This document shows, in pieces, positions 17,219 through 27,717 of a stretch of DNA of 64,000 bases. The translations under genes and the position numbers were made by a program. Location: NCBI GenBank assembly GCA_963705155.1, contig CAVPJC010000012.1, positions 175,650 through 239,649 of the forward strand, written 5' to 3'. The notes below the pieces were generated by a model, which worked only from the letters and a program-made list of their open reading frames with translations, made no database searches and was not told the DNA's origin. Origin of the DNA: CAVPJC01 sp963705155 (GTDB lineage Bacteria; Chloroflexota; Anaerolineae; Anaerolineales; UBA4823). The stretch's first letter is position 1. Each line of letters starts with the position of its first letter.

Positions 17219-19490
17219 CTACGGTTCGGGGGTGATTTCTTCGCCGGGAGGCGGTTCGGGGGTCTTGGGGATGCCGTAACCCGACTCCCAGGGGTAGAGC
17301 TTGCCCGGGCTGCCGCGGAAATACAGCTCGATGATGCGGCGGGCGATGGGGGCAGCCCACTCCGAGCCTTCACCGCCGTTTTCCACGATCACCGCGATGG
17401 CAATATCCGGCAGGCTGGCATTACCGGCGTCTGTGTAGGCCACAAACCAGGCATGCGGGCTGACGCCGGTCTGGGCGGTGCCGGTCTTGCCGTAAATGGG
17501 AGTGCGCATGCCGTTGAAGACCAGGTAGGCCGTGCCGCGTGGTTTATTGCTGGTGATCACGCCGCGCATGGCCTGCCTGGATCACCGCCAGGTTTTCGGG
17601 TGAAACGGGCAGCGTGCCGCGCGCCTGCGGGGCAAAGACAAAGCTGGGCGGTCCGCCCGGCGGGCTGATCTGCTCGATGACCTGCGGGGTGTAGAGCGTC
17701 CCGCCGTTGCCCACCGCAGCCACAAACGCCGCCACCTGCAGGGGCGTGACCTGCAGCGCCGATTGGCCGATCGCCAGCTCCAGCGCATCTTCGATGCTGG
17801 TCGGGTCGGGCACGTTGCCGGGCAGCTCACTGACGCCCTGGATGCCGGTGTTGCTGCCCAACCCAAAAGCGCGCGCCATATTGGAGATGTCATTGCCTCG
17901 ACCGGCCTCGTACAACACCTGCCCGATGTGGTAGAACCACGGGTTGCAGGAACGGATCAGCCCCTGCGGCAGGGTCAGCAGCCCGCTGGGGAGCGTCTCT
18001 TCGTCCTCCAGGAAATGCTCCCAGGTCCAATCGTATTTGGTCACACCGATCACATCCGTGAAGGCATAACCGCAATCATAGGTTGATTTGGGGGTGAGCA
18101 GCCCGCTTTCCAGGGCTGCCGCCATATCGACAATCTTGAACACCGAGCCCAACGGGTACTGCCCCTGGGCAGCGCGGTTATAGAACGGGCGCAGCGGGTC
18201 ATTCAGGCTGCTCAGCTCGGTGAAGGAATTCAGGTTGGCGGGCGAAAAGGCGTTGGGGTCGAAGGTCGGCGACGAGACCATCGCCAGCACCCGCCCGGTA
18301 TCCCGCTCGAGCACCACCGCCGCCCCGGGCAGCCCGCTCATCGCCTGCTGCACGCGGATCTGGAAAGCCATATCCAGCGTGGTGGTGATGTTCTGCGAGG
18401 GGATGGGGGTGGCTTCAGCCAGCGTCCGGCTGATGGCGAAGTTGGCGTCGCGCACGTACAGCGCCCCGCCGCGCACCCCCAGGAGCTGGGGTTCGGCCCA
18501 CTGCTCCAGCCCCGACTGCCCGATCAATTCATCGTTGCGGTAGCCCAGGCGGCGGTATTCTTCCAGCCGGTCGGCGGGGATGGCGCCCACATAGCCGATG
18601 ACGTGCGGGGCTGCGCCCGAAGACGGCGCGCCGTAGTAAAAGCGTGAGCGGTAGGTGTTCCAGGCGAAGGCCGGGAAGCTGTTGAACACACCCGCCCAGG
18701 AGTTGCCCTTCTTGTTGGTGTACTCGCCAAAAGCCAGGTAAGGGATGGCGTTTGCCATGGCGGCTTCGAGGCGCGCCTGGATCGTCACGGCGGGGATGCC
18801 GGTCAGGCGCGTCAGGGTATTGATGTAATCCTCGGAGAAGAGCGGATCGTAGGCATTCATGTTCAGCCCCACCGAGTAGGCATCCTCCTCGCCCGCCATG
18901 ACAGTCCCTTTGCGGTCCAGGATCAAGCCACGCGGCGGGGTGTAATCGTCGCGGTTCATGCTCAGGTAATTGGCGCCGCTCAGGTAGGAGAGCACAATCG
19001 TATCTTCCCAGACCACGCGCCAGGCCCCGTTTTCCATCTGCAGGGTCATGCCGGTCTCATCGACCACATCTGGCACCAGGTTGCTGTGCAGGGTCACCCG
19101 GTAGCGGATGCGCGCCTCCGGCGCAGCCCCTTCCACTGCCAGGATCTCCGCCTCCACGCTCTTGAAGGCGGCTTCAATGGCGATGTCGCGGAAGTGGCGG
19201 GAAAAATCCTCCAGCGTGATGGCGGCCTGGCTTGCGCTGGTGAGCAGGGCGTACATCCCGGCATAATCATCGGCTTTCCAGGCTGATAGAAAGGCTGCCG
19301 CGGCGTCTTCAGGCCTGGGCGGCTCGGGGGTGGCGGTTGGTGTGGGCGTCAGGCTGGGCTGGGGCGTGGGCGTCTCTGAGACAGCCGCCGGGGTGGGGCT
19401 TGCCGGGGGCGCAGGTGCGGCATTGCAGGCTGCGGGCAGCAGCCCTAGCAGGAGCGCCAGCAGCAGGAACAGGGCGGTTTTGGTTTGCAT
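17219..19490 (-). CDS. Lipoprotein-type penicillin-binding transpeptidase with NTF2-like N domain (one frameshift)
   Basis: About 755 residues. A signal peptide ends in LLPAAC, suggesting lipidation. A Pro/Thr-rich linker (about residues 25-58) leads to an NTF2-like domain resembling the MecA N-terminal domain (about 60-170: AAAFLSAWKADDYAGMYALL). A PBP dimerisation region follows (PPRGLILDRKGTVMA). The transpeptidase domain has PLGSVFKIV (catalytic Ser-x-x-Lys), SCN (as RSCNPWF) and, after a one-base shift near 17570, YGKTGTAQ. It crosslinks peptidoglycan from outside the membrane. The upstream part shares a divergent intergenic region with the GNAT gene. It is separate from the mrd/mre cluster at 35-40 kb. 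Confidence 0.87.
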
Positions 19491-19502
19491 AACAGGTTCA
19501 AT

Positions 19503-19530
19503 TTTACCCTATGTCAATTGATTGTATAAT
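19503..19530 (+). promoter_or_regulatory. Candidate promoter for the GNAT gene
   Basis: TATAAT at 19525-19530, preceded after 16 bases by TTTACC (19503-19508), a weak -35 box. It lies 130 bases before ATG 19663 and reads away from the PBP gene. Confidence 0.4.
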
Positions 19531-19592
19531 CTACCCACAGCAAAACCTTACAGATTGGTGATATGCCAATCATTCTTCTAACCTTCGTAGGT

Positions 19593-19637
19593 AACGGCTC
19601 CAGCCGTTATTTCCAGCCGTAAGCGGCTAAAGCCGCT
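19593..19637. repeat. Double-hairpin intergenic repeat, copy 1
   Basis: Two neighbouring perfect palindromic hairpins: AACGGCTCCAGCCGTT (19593-19608) and AGCGGCTAAAGCCGCT (19622-19637), followed by ACTAC. The same pair occurs in opposite orientation at 29710-29754. These are dispersed REP-like elements. Confidence 0.65.
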
Positions 19638-19662
19638 ACTACAATGTGTAAGGATTCCAATT

Positions 19663-20214
19663 ATGATGTTGCTCAACGACTTCCCCAGCCTCGAAACCGA
19701 CCGCCTCTTGCTCAGGCCTTTAGCCGATCAGGATCTTGAGTTCGTTTACCGGCATTTCTCCGATCCCGAGGTCACGCGCTATCTCCTGGATGAAGAACCC
19801 GTCCGGACACTCCAGCAGGCCCGGGAAATCATCGATTTCTATGCGGAGCCTTCCAGCAAATCTTACAACCGCTGGATCATCCTGCGCAAATCCGATGAGC
19901 TCCCCATCGGCACCTGCGGCTATCACAAATGGGCAAAGCGCCATTTTCGCGCTGAAATCGGATATGACCTCAGCCCTGCGGCCTGGGGGCAGGGCTATAT
20001 GCACGAAGCGCTGCGCGCAGCTTTGCGCCACGGGATCGAGGGTATGGGTCTCAACCGCATCGATGCCCTGGTTTACACCGAAAACGACCGCTCCATCCGG
20101 CTCCTGCAAAAGTTGGGTTTCCAGAATGAAGGCCTGCTGCGGGATTACTTCTACCTGAACGGGAAATTCTACGACCATTACCTGTACTCCCTGCTGCGGA
20201 GTGAGTTGCCATGA
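19663..20214 (+). CDS. GNAT-family N-acetyltransferase (RimJ/RimL type)
   Basis: An intact protein of 183 residues. ETDRLLLRPLADQDLEFVYR is the usual start of the RimJ/RimL/SpeG group; IGYDLSPAAWGQGYMHEALR is the acetyl-CoA binding motif A (Q-x-x-G-x-A/M type), and NRIDALVYTENDRSIRLLQK with LGFQNEGLLRDY is the conserved C-terminal part. It transfers an acetyl group to an amine, perhaps of a ribosomal protein or a small molecule. AAGGA lies about eight bases before ATG 19663. Its TGA is 51 bases upstream of the antitoxin gene. Confidence 0.88.
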   Translation: MMLLNDFPSLETDRLLLRPLADQDLEFVYRHFSDPEVTRYLLDEEPVRTLQQAREIIDFYAEPSSKSYNRWIILRKSDELPIGTCGYHKWAKRHFRAEIGYDLSPAAWGQGYMHEALRAALRHGIEGMGLNRIDALVYTENDRSIRLLQKLGFQNEGLLRDYFYLNGKFYDHYLYSLLRSELP

Positions 20215-20265
20215 ACCAACCCGGAATGGTTTCCGCAAACAGGATCGGTTGCACGATTGTGATAA

Positions 20266-20549
20266 ATGATACATGCAGGTCTGCATGAACATTTCGCTCA
20301 TATCAAAAAGCATATCTCCAAAGCCCGCGGCCTGAGCGAAGCCGAGATCATCCGCCAGGCGATCGACCGCGAAATTAGCAGCGCCTCCGCTCAGCCCGTC
20401 GCCGCCGATCGCACAGCCTGCAGGAGCTCCTCGCCTTCCTGGATGCCCGCCATGCCAGCGTGACCGGGGGCCAGCCCTACCGCTGGAACCGTGACGAAAT
20501 CTACACCGAGCGCGAAAGCCGCTGGCTACACGACCGCGAACGGGATTAA
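20266..20549 (+). CDS. Ribbon-helix-helix-like antitoxin of a PIN toxin (one frameshift)
   Basis: About 94 residues. The N-terminal half holds KARGLSEAEIIRQAIDREI, the typical second helix-turn-helix stretch of RHH (CopG/Arc-like) repressors. After a one-base shift near 20408-20415 it continues LQELLAFLDARHASV and RWNRDEIYTERESRWL, ending at a TAA three bases before the PIN gene. RHH antitoxins bind operator DNA with the N terminus and the PIN toxin with the C terminus. The first 12 residues are poorly matched, so the true start may be lost through another error. Confidence 0.62.
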
Positions 20550-20552
20550 CCC

Positions 20553-20999
20553 GTGCCGCCCATCCTGGTGGATACCAATCTGCTGGTTTACCTGTACGAT
20601 ACGCACTCGCCTGGCAAAGCTGCGCAGGCACGCCAGGTGCTGGACCACCTGGAAGAAAGGCGCATAGGGCGGCTCAGCGTGCAGAACCTGGCCGAATTTA
20701 TCCACGTTTCCACCCGCAAAATCGATCCGCCGCTCAGCCGTGCAGAAGCCCTGCGGCAGGCAGGCGTGTTTGCGCGCCTGTTCCCGGTTTTTGATCTGAC
20801 TCCGCTGGCGGTGCTCGAAGCGGCACGCGGCTCCCGAGACCACAACCTGCCTTATTACGATGCGCAAATCTGGGCGGTGGCGCGCCTCAACCAGGTGACG
20901 GTTATTTTCAGCGAAGATTTCAGCGATGGACAGGTGCTGGAAGGCGTACGCTTTGTCAATCCGTTTGCTGCCGGGTTTCGCCTGGAAGATTGGGATTGA
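20553..20999 (+). CDS. PIN-domain toxin (VapC-like ribonuclease)
   Basis: An intact protein of 148 residues starting at GTG 20553, three bases after the antitoxin stop. The acidic residues of the PIN active site are visible: ILVDTNLLVYL (first Asp), QNLAEFIHVS (Glu) and YYDAQIWAVARL (Asp). IFSEDFSDGQVLEGVRFVNPF is the usual C-terminal strand region with a fourth acidic residue. PIN toxins cut RNA in a Mg-dependent way, and VapC types cut tRNA or rRNA. The upstream RHH-type partner makes this a type II toxin-antitoxin pair. Confidence 0.85.
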   Translation: MPPILVDTNLLVYLYDTHSPGKAAQARQVLDHLEERRIGRLSVQNLAEFIHVSTRKIDPPLSRAEALRQAGVFARLFPVFDLTPLAVLEAARGSRDHNLPYYDAQIWAVARLNQVTVIFSEDFSDGQVLEGVRFVNPFAAGFRLEDWD

Positions 21000-21132
21000 A
21001 TGAGATAGATCAACGAATTTCAGATGCTTTTTAACCAACATGGGCTACAATGTGTTGGACACAACCATAACCGAGATTGTGGCATAAGTAATCCAATAAA
21101 GAAAACCGGGATCTGCGTTGTAGGAGGTTTCG

Positions 21133-24100
21133 ATGCCCAAACGTCCCCCTTCCTGGAAAACCATCACCGATCAGCGTCGCAAGGAAAATTTTGTAGGCCG
21201 CACCGAGCAGATCCGCGTCTTTCAAGAGAACTTCCTTGGGGACATTCCCACGTATATGGTTTTCTCTATAACGGGTGAAGGTGGTGTGGGCAAAAGCACA
21301 CTGCTCAAACGCTTTGGACAGATTGCACAGGCAGATGAAATCAATGCCAATGTTGTGATTTGCGACGATCGCCAGGCCGCGCCTGTGGAAGTGATGGGGT
21401 ACGTGGCTGAACAGCTTGCCAAGCGTGGACTCGAACATCGCCCCTTGGTTGAACGTTATAAGAAATATCGTGAGATGCGCCAGCAAATTGAAAGCGATCC
21501 GAATGCCCCGCGCAGTGTTCTCGACGCAGTCGGGCACAGCGTCACCAACTTGGCGCTGGCTGGCCTGCGCACCGTACCAGGCATTGGACCGTTGGCTGGC
21601 ATGGTAGATTCCAAAGCGGCCGGGAATGTCGTCGCAGATTTGATGCAATACACAGCCTCACGCTGGACCAACAAAGATGAAGTCTTGCTGGTGCGCGAGC
21701 CGGAGAAAGTGCTGACCCCGCTCTTTGTGGAGCTGCTCGATCAGGCCACACAGGACCAGCGCCTTGTAATAATGCTGGATGTCTTTGAGCGTACCGGTCA
21801 GTTGTTGTCGCCCTGGTTGTTGGCATTATTCAACTCGGAGTACGGCGAGTTGAGCGCCTGGCTCACTTTTGTATTGAGCGGGCGTGACGTGCTCGAACAA
21901 CATTGGACCGAGCAGGCCGGTAACATTTGCCACATGCGCCTGGAGCCATTTACCGTTGAGGAGACCCGGGTGTACCTGAGCAACCAGGGTATCGTGGCTG
22001 AAACACTACGTCCAGCAAATTTTCAAAGATACTGGCGGGTTACCGGTCCTGGTGGAGCTGCTGGCAGGCACGGATCCCCAACCCGGTTCGCCCTTGCCCG
22101 ATATCAGTAAGGATGCTGTCGACCGCTTTTTGCAATGGACGCCTGCCGATATGCGCAAGGTTGCGCTCCTGGCTGCCGTACCGCGCCAGTTCGACCAGGA
22201 TGTTCTAACCCCATTGCTGGGAGATGATACCGCAAAGATGTTCCAGTGGCTTGCGGAGCAGAGTTATATCCGCAGGGATACCGAACGCGGTTGGTTCTAC
22301 CATGAAAAAGTTCGCGAGCTGATGCTGCGCTTCCAGCGCAATACGGCCCCGCGGGCGTTGAGCAGAACCATGCTCGACAGGCAGCATATTTTGCTGGTTT
22401 GCAGGGAAAATTGGAACTACCTACCCATGAGGCTTATCAAAGCCAGGCGTGGCGATACTACGAAGCCGAACGCGTCTATCATATATTCAGTGCTGCGCCG
22501 GAGAAACACTGGCTGCAGGTGAGTGCATGCCTTCCTGCCAGCATTCTTGTATCGCTGGCGTTTTGCCGGGCGGCTGGCGCGCCTGGCGCGGCAGGTGCTG
22601 GATGAAACGGATTGTAAGACACTGGAAAACAAGGCTGCTGGCTTGGACAATCTCGTCACTGCTTATGGTAAAGATGATTACTCACAAATAGTTCTATTTT
22701 TGAATGCGCTGGAAAGGTTGGCAGCCAGAAGAATAAACGCGCATCATTAGCATTGTTCGCCAGACGGGCTGAGAACTACCGTCAGATGGGTAAATACGCC
22801 AAAGCGGTGGCAGACTTTGACCGGGCGATTGGTTTAGACGAGAAGAATGCTCTAATGTTAGCCGGTCGGGGTGCAACTTACTGGTCAGATGGGCAAATAC
22901 ACTGAAGCGTTGGCCAGGACTTCGACCAAGCGATTGAACTTGATAAGAATAACGCTTCATTGATTGTTAGACGAGGTCTGAACCTATCGCCAGCTGGGAA
23001 AATTCCTCAAAGCGATGGTGGATCTCGACCGGGCTATTGAGTTGGACGAGAAAATACCTGGGCATTTGCCAGTCGTGGATTGACCTACCTCAACATGGAT
23101 AAATACCCCGAAAGTCTGGCTGACTTTTAACCGGTCGATCGACTTGGACGAGAAAAATATCCGAGCTATTGCCGGTCGGGGTACGCTTTATGGTCTAATA
23201 GGCAAATACCCCGAAGCGTTGGCCGACTTCGACCGGGCGATTGAACTCGACAACAATAACGCCTTGATTATCGATAGCCGGGGTATCATCTACCTCCAGA
23301 TAGGCGAATACCCTAAAGCGCTGGCAGACTTTGACCGAGCAATTGAGCTCGGCAAGAATAACGCTATGACGTTTACCTGTCGGGGTGAAACATATAGGCT
23401 GATGGGCAAATACCCCGAAGCGCTAATCGACTTCGACCGGGCAATTGGGTTGGATCGAGAAGTACTGCCTGGGCGATTGCCAGCCGAGGGCAGACCTACC
23501 GCCTGATGGGCAAATACCCAGAAGCGTTGGCGGACTTCAACCGGGCGATTGAGTTGGATGAGAGGTATGCCTTGGCAATTGCCAGCCGAGGGCAAACCTA
23601 CCGCCTGATGGGCAAATACCCAGAAGCGCTGGTCGACTTCGACAAGGCAATTGAGTTAAATGGGAAGTATACCTGGGCAATTGCCAAACGGGGTGAGACA
23701 TACGGACGTGATGGGTAAATATACCGAAGCACTGGCCGACTTCGACCGGGCGATTGCTCTGGATGAGAAGTATGCTTGGACGATTGCTAGACGGGGTGAG
23801 ACCTACCGGCTCATGGGTAAATACCCCGAAGCACTAGCCGACTTCGACCGGGCGTATTGTCCTGGATGAGATGAATGTTTTTGCGATTTCCGACCGGGGT
23901 CAGACCTTCCATTCGATGGGCAAATATACCGACGCGCTGGCGGACTACGACCGGGTGATTGCCTTGGACGAGAAGTCTGCCTGGGCTATAACCAGCCGGG
24001 GGAGGGCATACCATTCGATGGGCAAATACACCGAAGCCCTGGCAGACTTCGACAGCGCGATATCCATGAATGAGAAATATGTCTTTGCGATTACCAGCCG

Positions 24101-24649
24101 GGAGCAAGCGCTATCATTCGATGGGCAAATACACCGAAGCATTAGCTGACTTCGACCAGGCGATTGCATTTGATGAAACAGATGCCTGGACAATTGCCAG
24201 AAGGGGTGAGACTTATCGCCTAATGGGCAAGTTACCCAGAAGCGCTGGCCGACTTCGACAAGGCAATTGAGTTGAAACGGGAATTATACCTGGGCAATTG
24301 CTAACCGGGGCGAGACCTACCGGCGAATGGGTAATCGTATGCCGATGCGATACGCGGGATTTTTCGAAAGCGATTTGGGAAAAGAGGAAAACCCGACGGC
24401 AGTGACTTCACCCGCCGTGCTGCTGCTTATATTGCACTTGAAAACCTCGAATCCGCTCGCCTGGATCTGGATAAAGCATTGTCTCTGGAGTGTAAAACAA
24501 CTGGTGATCGCTACGAACCGCGCGGATTACCCTCGTCCTCAGCAATGGCATTCAGGAATGTATTTGAGGAGACTGGAAATTGCGTTCGACGATTTAAGCT
24601 TGCCGTATTTACGCTGAAACAGATGAGCATCTCCTGTATCTATCTGTGA
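21133..24649 (+). CDS. P-loop NTPase with a long C-terminal TPR array (several frameshifts)
   Basis: A large signalling-type protein of more than 1,150 residues. The N-terminal ATPase begins ENFVGRTEQIRVF and has Walker A GEGGVGKST (near residue 50) and Walker B LVIMLDVFER (near residue 215), followed by a STAND-like helical region (VDRFLQWTPADMRKVALLAA) and a winged-helix-like segment. From about 22757 to 24340 there are about 16 TPR units of 34 residues (GKYPEALADFDRAIELDEKY is the typical unit). The last part reads FTRRAAAYIALENLESARLD and ends at TGA 24647-24649. Frames shift near 22030, 22390, 22560 and repeatedly in the array. STAND ATPases with TPR sensors act as switches that respond to a ligand; the trigger and output here are unknown. 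Confidence 0.75.
22757..24340 (+). repeat. Tandem TPR-coding repeat, about 16 units of about 102 bp
   Basis: The motif ATGGGCAAATA or a close variant recurs near 22785, 22889, 23095, 23197, 23301, 23402, 23504, 23606, 23711, 23815, 23918, 24020, 24122 and 24225, a period of 102 bases with a few units of 103-105. One unit codes for one 34-residue TPR. Units are similar at the DNA level, so the array can expand or contract by recombination. Confidence 0.85.
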
Positions 24650-25116
24650 CCTGCAAGAGTTCAAGGCTCTGATGGGAAAAAATCTCCATTTGGTAAGGGA
24701 TGCACCAAATAACACAATTCACAATTGATTTGTTTGCTGTCCAGTCTGCGCAGGTGAGTTTAAAAAAAACCGATCCTTTTACGCCGCAGTCGGGCCGGGC
24801 GTAATCCCGGCCGCAAATGCTACAGAAAAGTATTTTTGTTTTGAATATCGATCTGTTTTCACTCCACCCGCAGATTCAAACACGGTCACTGCAGCCACCG
24901 ACTACATCTATCTCACCCCATCCAATTCCGCCGTCCTAGCCGCCAGCGTCCCCACGACCACAAATCCGGCTTAAATCGAATACCTAGGTCAAATTTAAGA
25001 GTATAATAGTCCTAATAATCTTGATTTCCGGGAGAAACCCCGGATGGATTATTGCGAGGCATCCGCCGGATTTTGCACTGCAGGGATGGTTTTGCTTTTT
25101 GCCCAGGTAGGGAAAC
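24650..25116 (+). other. Decayed copy of a helicase leader and 5' end
   Basis: No intact gene lies in these 467 bases. From 24712 to about 24950 the sequence matches 27591-27830, the leader and first codons of the 27.7 kb helicase gene: ACACAATT (24712), ATCCTTTTA (24773-24781), CGCCGCAGTCGGGCCGGG (24782-24799), ATTTTTGTTTTGAAT and TTTTCACTCCACCCGCAGAT. In the coding part the match continues with indels and then meets stops. The inner hairpin GCCGGG..CCCGGC is kept. A TATAAT at 25002-25007 may serve the caspase gene. Confidence 0.75.
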
Positions 25117-27575
25117 GTGAGTCGAAAGCTCGCCCTGATCATCGGCAACAGCCAATACGAAGATACCAGCCTGGCGCAGCTCGTCACGCCCGATGCAGAC
25201 GTCAACGCCCTGGCGGAGACTTTGCGCGACCTGGAGATTGGCGCTTTCGATGACGTGGCGGTGCTCATCGACCAACCGGCTTTTGCGGTGCGCCGGGCGA
25301 TCGCCAGCTTCTTTGCGGGGAAAGGGCGGGAAGATTTGCTCCTGCTGTATTTCTCGGGTCACGGCATCCGCGACGATCGCGGCCAGTTGTTCCTGGCGGT
25401 AAAAGACAGCGAGCACAACCTGCTCAGGGGAACGGCCATCCCGGCGGCCTACATCACCGAAGAAATGGATAACAGCCGCTCACGCAGCCAGGTGTTGATC
25501 CTGGACTGCTGTCACAGCGGCGCCTTCGCCCGCGGCATGAAAGGCGCACCGGGCGCCAGCGTCGGCACCGCAGCCGCCTTCGAAGGCACCGGCTCGGGGC
25601 GCGTGGTGCTGACCGCCACCAACTCAACCCAGTACGCATGGGAAGGCGACCAGCTGGTGGGCCAGCCCGAGAATTCGGTCTTCACCCATTATTTGATTGA
25701 AGGCCTGCGCAGCGGAGCGCCGGATACCGACGCCGATGGCAAGATCACCCTCGATGAGCTGTACAACTACGTCTACGAGCAGGTGGTCGATCAGACCCCC
25801 AGGCAAACACCGGGGAAATGGTCTTACGGGCAGCAGGGGGAGATCGTCATTGCCCGGAACCCGCGCCCGGTGCTGAAGCCGGCCGAATTACCGCCTGACT
25901 TACTCCAAACCATGGAAGATCCCCGTCCCTGGGTGCGCGAGGGTGCGGTCAGCGAGCTCGACCGCCTGGCGCGCGGCGGCAGCCGCGGCCTGGCGCTGGC
26001 CGCCCAGACCGCGCTGCGCCGCATGGCCAATGACGACAGCCGCCGTGTGGCCAACGCTGCGGCGCAAGCCCTGGCGGCGCATGAGACGATCCAGGGCGCA
26101 ACAGAGGATACAAAAGCAGAAGAAAAGGCGCAGGCTGCCGCAAAGCGCAGGGCAACCCGCCAGGCCGAGAAAGAACGCCTGGAACACCAGCGCGCAGAAC
26201 AGGAGCAGCTGCTCCGCAGTCAGGCTGAGGCGGAACGTAAAGCTGAAGAAGATGAACGCCTGGCGCGCCAACGTTCAGGAGAGCAGCGTTTCCTGGCCAA
26301 TGAGACCGAGGCGCCATTGGCTGACAACGACGGGCTATCCCCGGACAAGGTGAGTGCTGAACAGCCGTCGGCGCAACCCTTGGAAACCGGTGTCCTTGCA
26401 GGCGGTCAAGCCGAAGAGGTACCACCGGTTATCGAAAAGACAGGTGCATCTGCACTCGATATTAAAAACTAGCTGGCGCACTGCCTCGCCGGGTGTTGTG
26501 GGCCGGGCTTCTCCTGGCGGGCGGTTTGATCGTGGCTCTCCTGGCAATCTGGCAGGCGAACTCACCTGGCGCGCAAATCCCTACCGCCACACAGCCGGTC
26601 GCGGACGTCTCCTCACCACTCAAGACCCTGGCTGCAATTGGGAATGATGCCCAGCCGACGCCATCCTCGTCCGGTTCGATCATATCGACGAACACACCAT
26701 CGCCAGCGGCGCCCACACTTGAGCCAACACTGGCAGCCACCCAGCCGGAGCGCATTGCCTTTGTTTCGGATCGAGACGGCAACGACGAAATCTATACGAT
26801 GAATTCAGACGGTTCAGACCAGACCCGGTTAACCAATGACCCGGCAAACGACAGCCTCCCTGACTGGTCGCCCGATGGAAAGCAAATTGCCTTTACCACC
26901 GATCGAGACAACAATGACTCGATCTATTTGATGAACGCCGATGGCTCTCAACAATCCGGTTCCGTAGGCTTCTATATCGGCAGGGATGAAAAACACCCTT
27001 CCTGGTCGCCAGATGGTACTCGCATTGCTTTCGCCGTTTACCCGAATTCGAACTGGGAAATTGTGGTTTTCAATCTGATCGAAGCATCGCTCATGGATAT
27101 GACACACAACTCTGACGAGGATACCGAACCTGCCTGGTCGCCGGACGGCACTCGGATTGCTTTTACCTCGTCGCGAACCGGCAATTCGGATATTTTTGTG
27201 GTGGACGTGGATGGTTGGGAAAAGACCCAGTTGACGGGACCGCTGATGTTCGATTTTGAACCTGCCTGGTCGCCGGATAGCACCCGCATTGCTTATTCTT
27301 CTACACGAGGCGGCCAAAAAAATAGCACCGATATTTATGTCATGAACGCGGATGGCACACAGGAGGTCCAGCTTACACAGGATTCCGGAAATAATATTAC
27401 TCCTGCCTGGTCAGCTGACGGCAAACAGATCATCTTTGCTTCTAATCGAGATGGCAATTATGAAATCTACCGGATGAACGCGGACGGCTCAGAGCAAACC
27501 CGCCTGACTGATAACCCTGCAGATGACCGTCAGCCGGCCTGGCAGCCGAACCGGAAGCTTTTGACCACACCTTGA
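25117..27575 (+). CDS. Caspase-domain protein with transmembrane helix and TolB-type propeller (one frameshift)
   Basis: A protein of about 819 residues. GTG 25117 follows AGGTAGGG. A peptidase C14 (caspase-like) domain fills about 1-245: KLALIIGNSQYED, YFSGHG (His82) and LILDCCHSG (Cys132) supply the catalytic dyad. HEAT-like helices follow (about 270-325), then an Ala/Glu/Arg-rich coiled coil (about 330-390). A stop at 26470-26472 interrupts the frame, but one base missing from the AAAAA run at 26464-26468 would restore LAGALPRRVLWAGLLLAGG, a membrane helix after basic residues. Next come about six TolB/WD40-like blades (AWSPDGTRIAF repeats), ending at 27575. By the positive-inside rule the caspase would be cytoplasmic and the propeller outside. 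Confidence 0.8.
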
Positions 27576-27590
27576 GGTCACCGGATATAA

Positions 27591-27609
27591 ACACAATTCG
27601 CAATTGTGT
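27591..27609. promoter_or_regulatory. Perfect palindrome upstream of the helicase gene
   Basis: ACACAATT (27591-27598), CGC, AATTGTGT (27602-27609): an 8-bp perfect inverted repeat, directly before a TATACT box (27612-27617) that may be a -10. A repressor site is likely. The decayed copy keeps the left half (24712-24719) and part of the right half. Confidence 0.55.
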
Positions 27610-27649
27610 GGTATACTGTCCCGTCTGCGAAAGTAAGTGGAGAAAATTG

Positions 27650-27710
27650 ATCCTTTTACGCCGCAGTCGGGCCGGGTGTAATCCCGGCTCCATATGCTAC
27701 CTAAAAGGAT
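27650..27710 (+). promoter_or_regulatory. Structured leader that can mask the helicase ribosome binding site
   Basis: ATCCTTTTA (27650-27658) is perfectly complementary to TAAAAGGAT (27702-27710), which contains AAAAGGA, the probable Shine-Dalgarno sequence of the helicase start TTG 27718. Between the arms is a strong hairpin, GGGCCGGG (27669-27676), loop TGTAAT, CCCGGCTC (27683-27690), containing one G-U pair. In the copy at 24773-24832 the hairpin is kept, with that G-U changed to G-C, and the outer stem has one mismatch. The arrangement suggests translational control by an RNA switch, thermosensor or helicase feedback. Confidence 0.6.
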
Positions 27711-27717
27711 TTTTGTT

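Noticed and set aside
22757..24340. CRISPR-like or other non-coding direct repeats
   Set aside because: The 102-base period codes for 34-residue TPR motifs in continuous, though shifted, frames.
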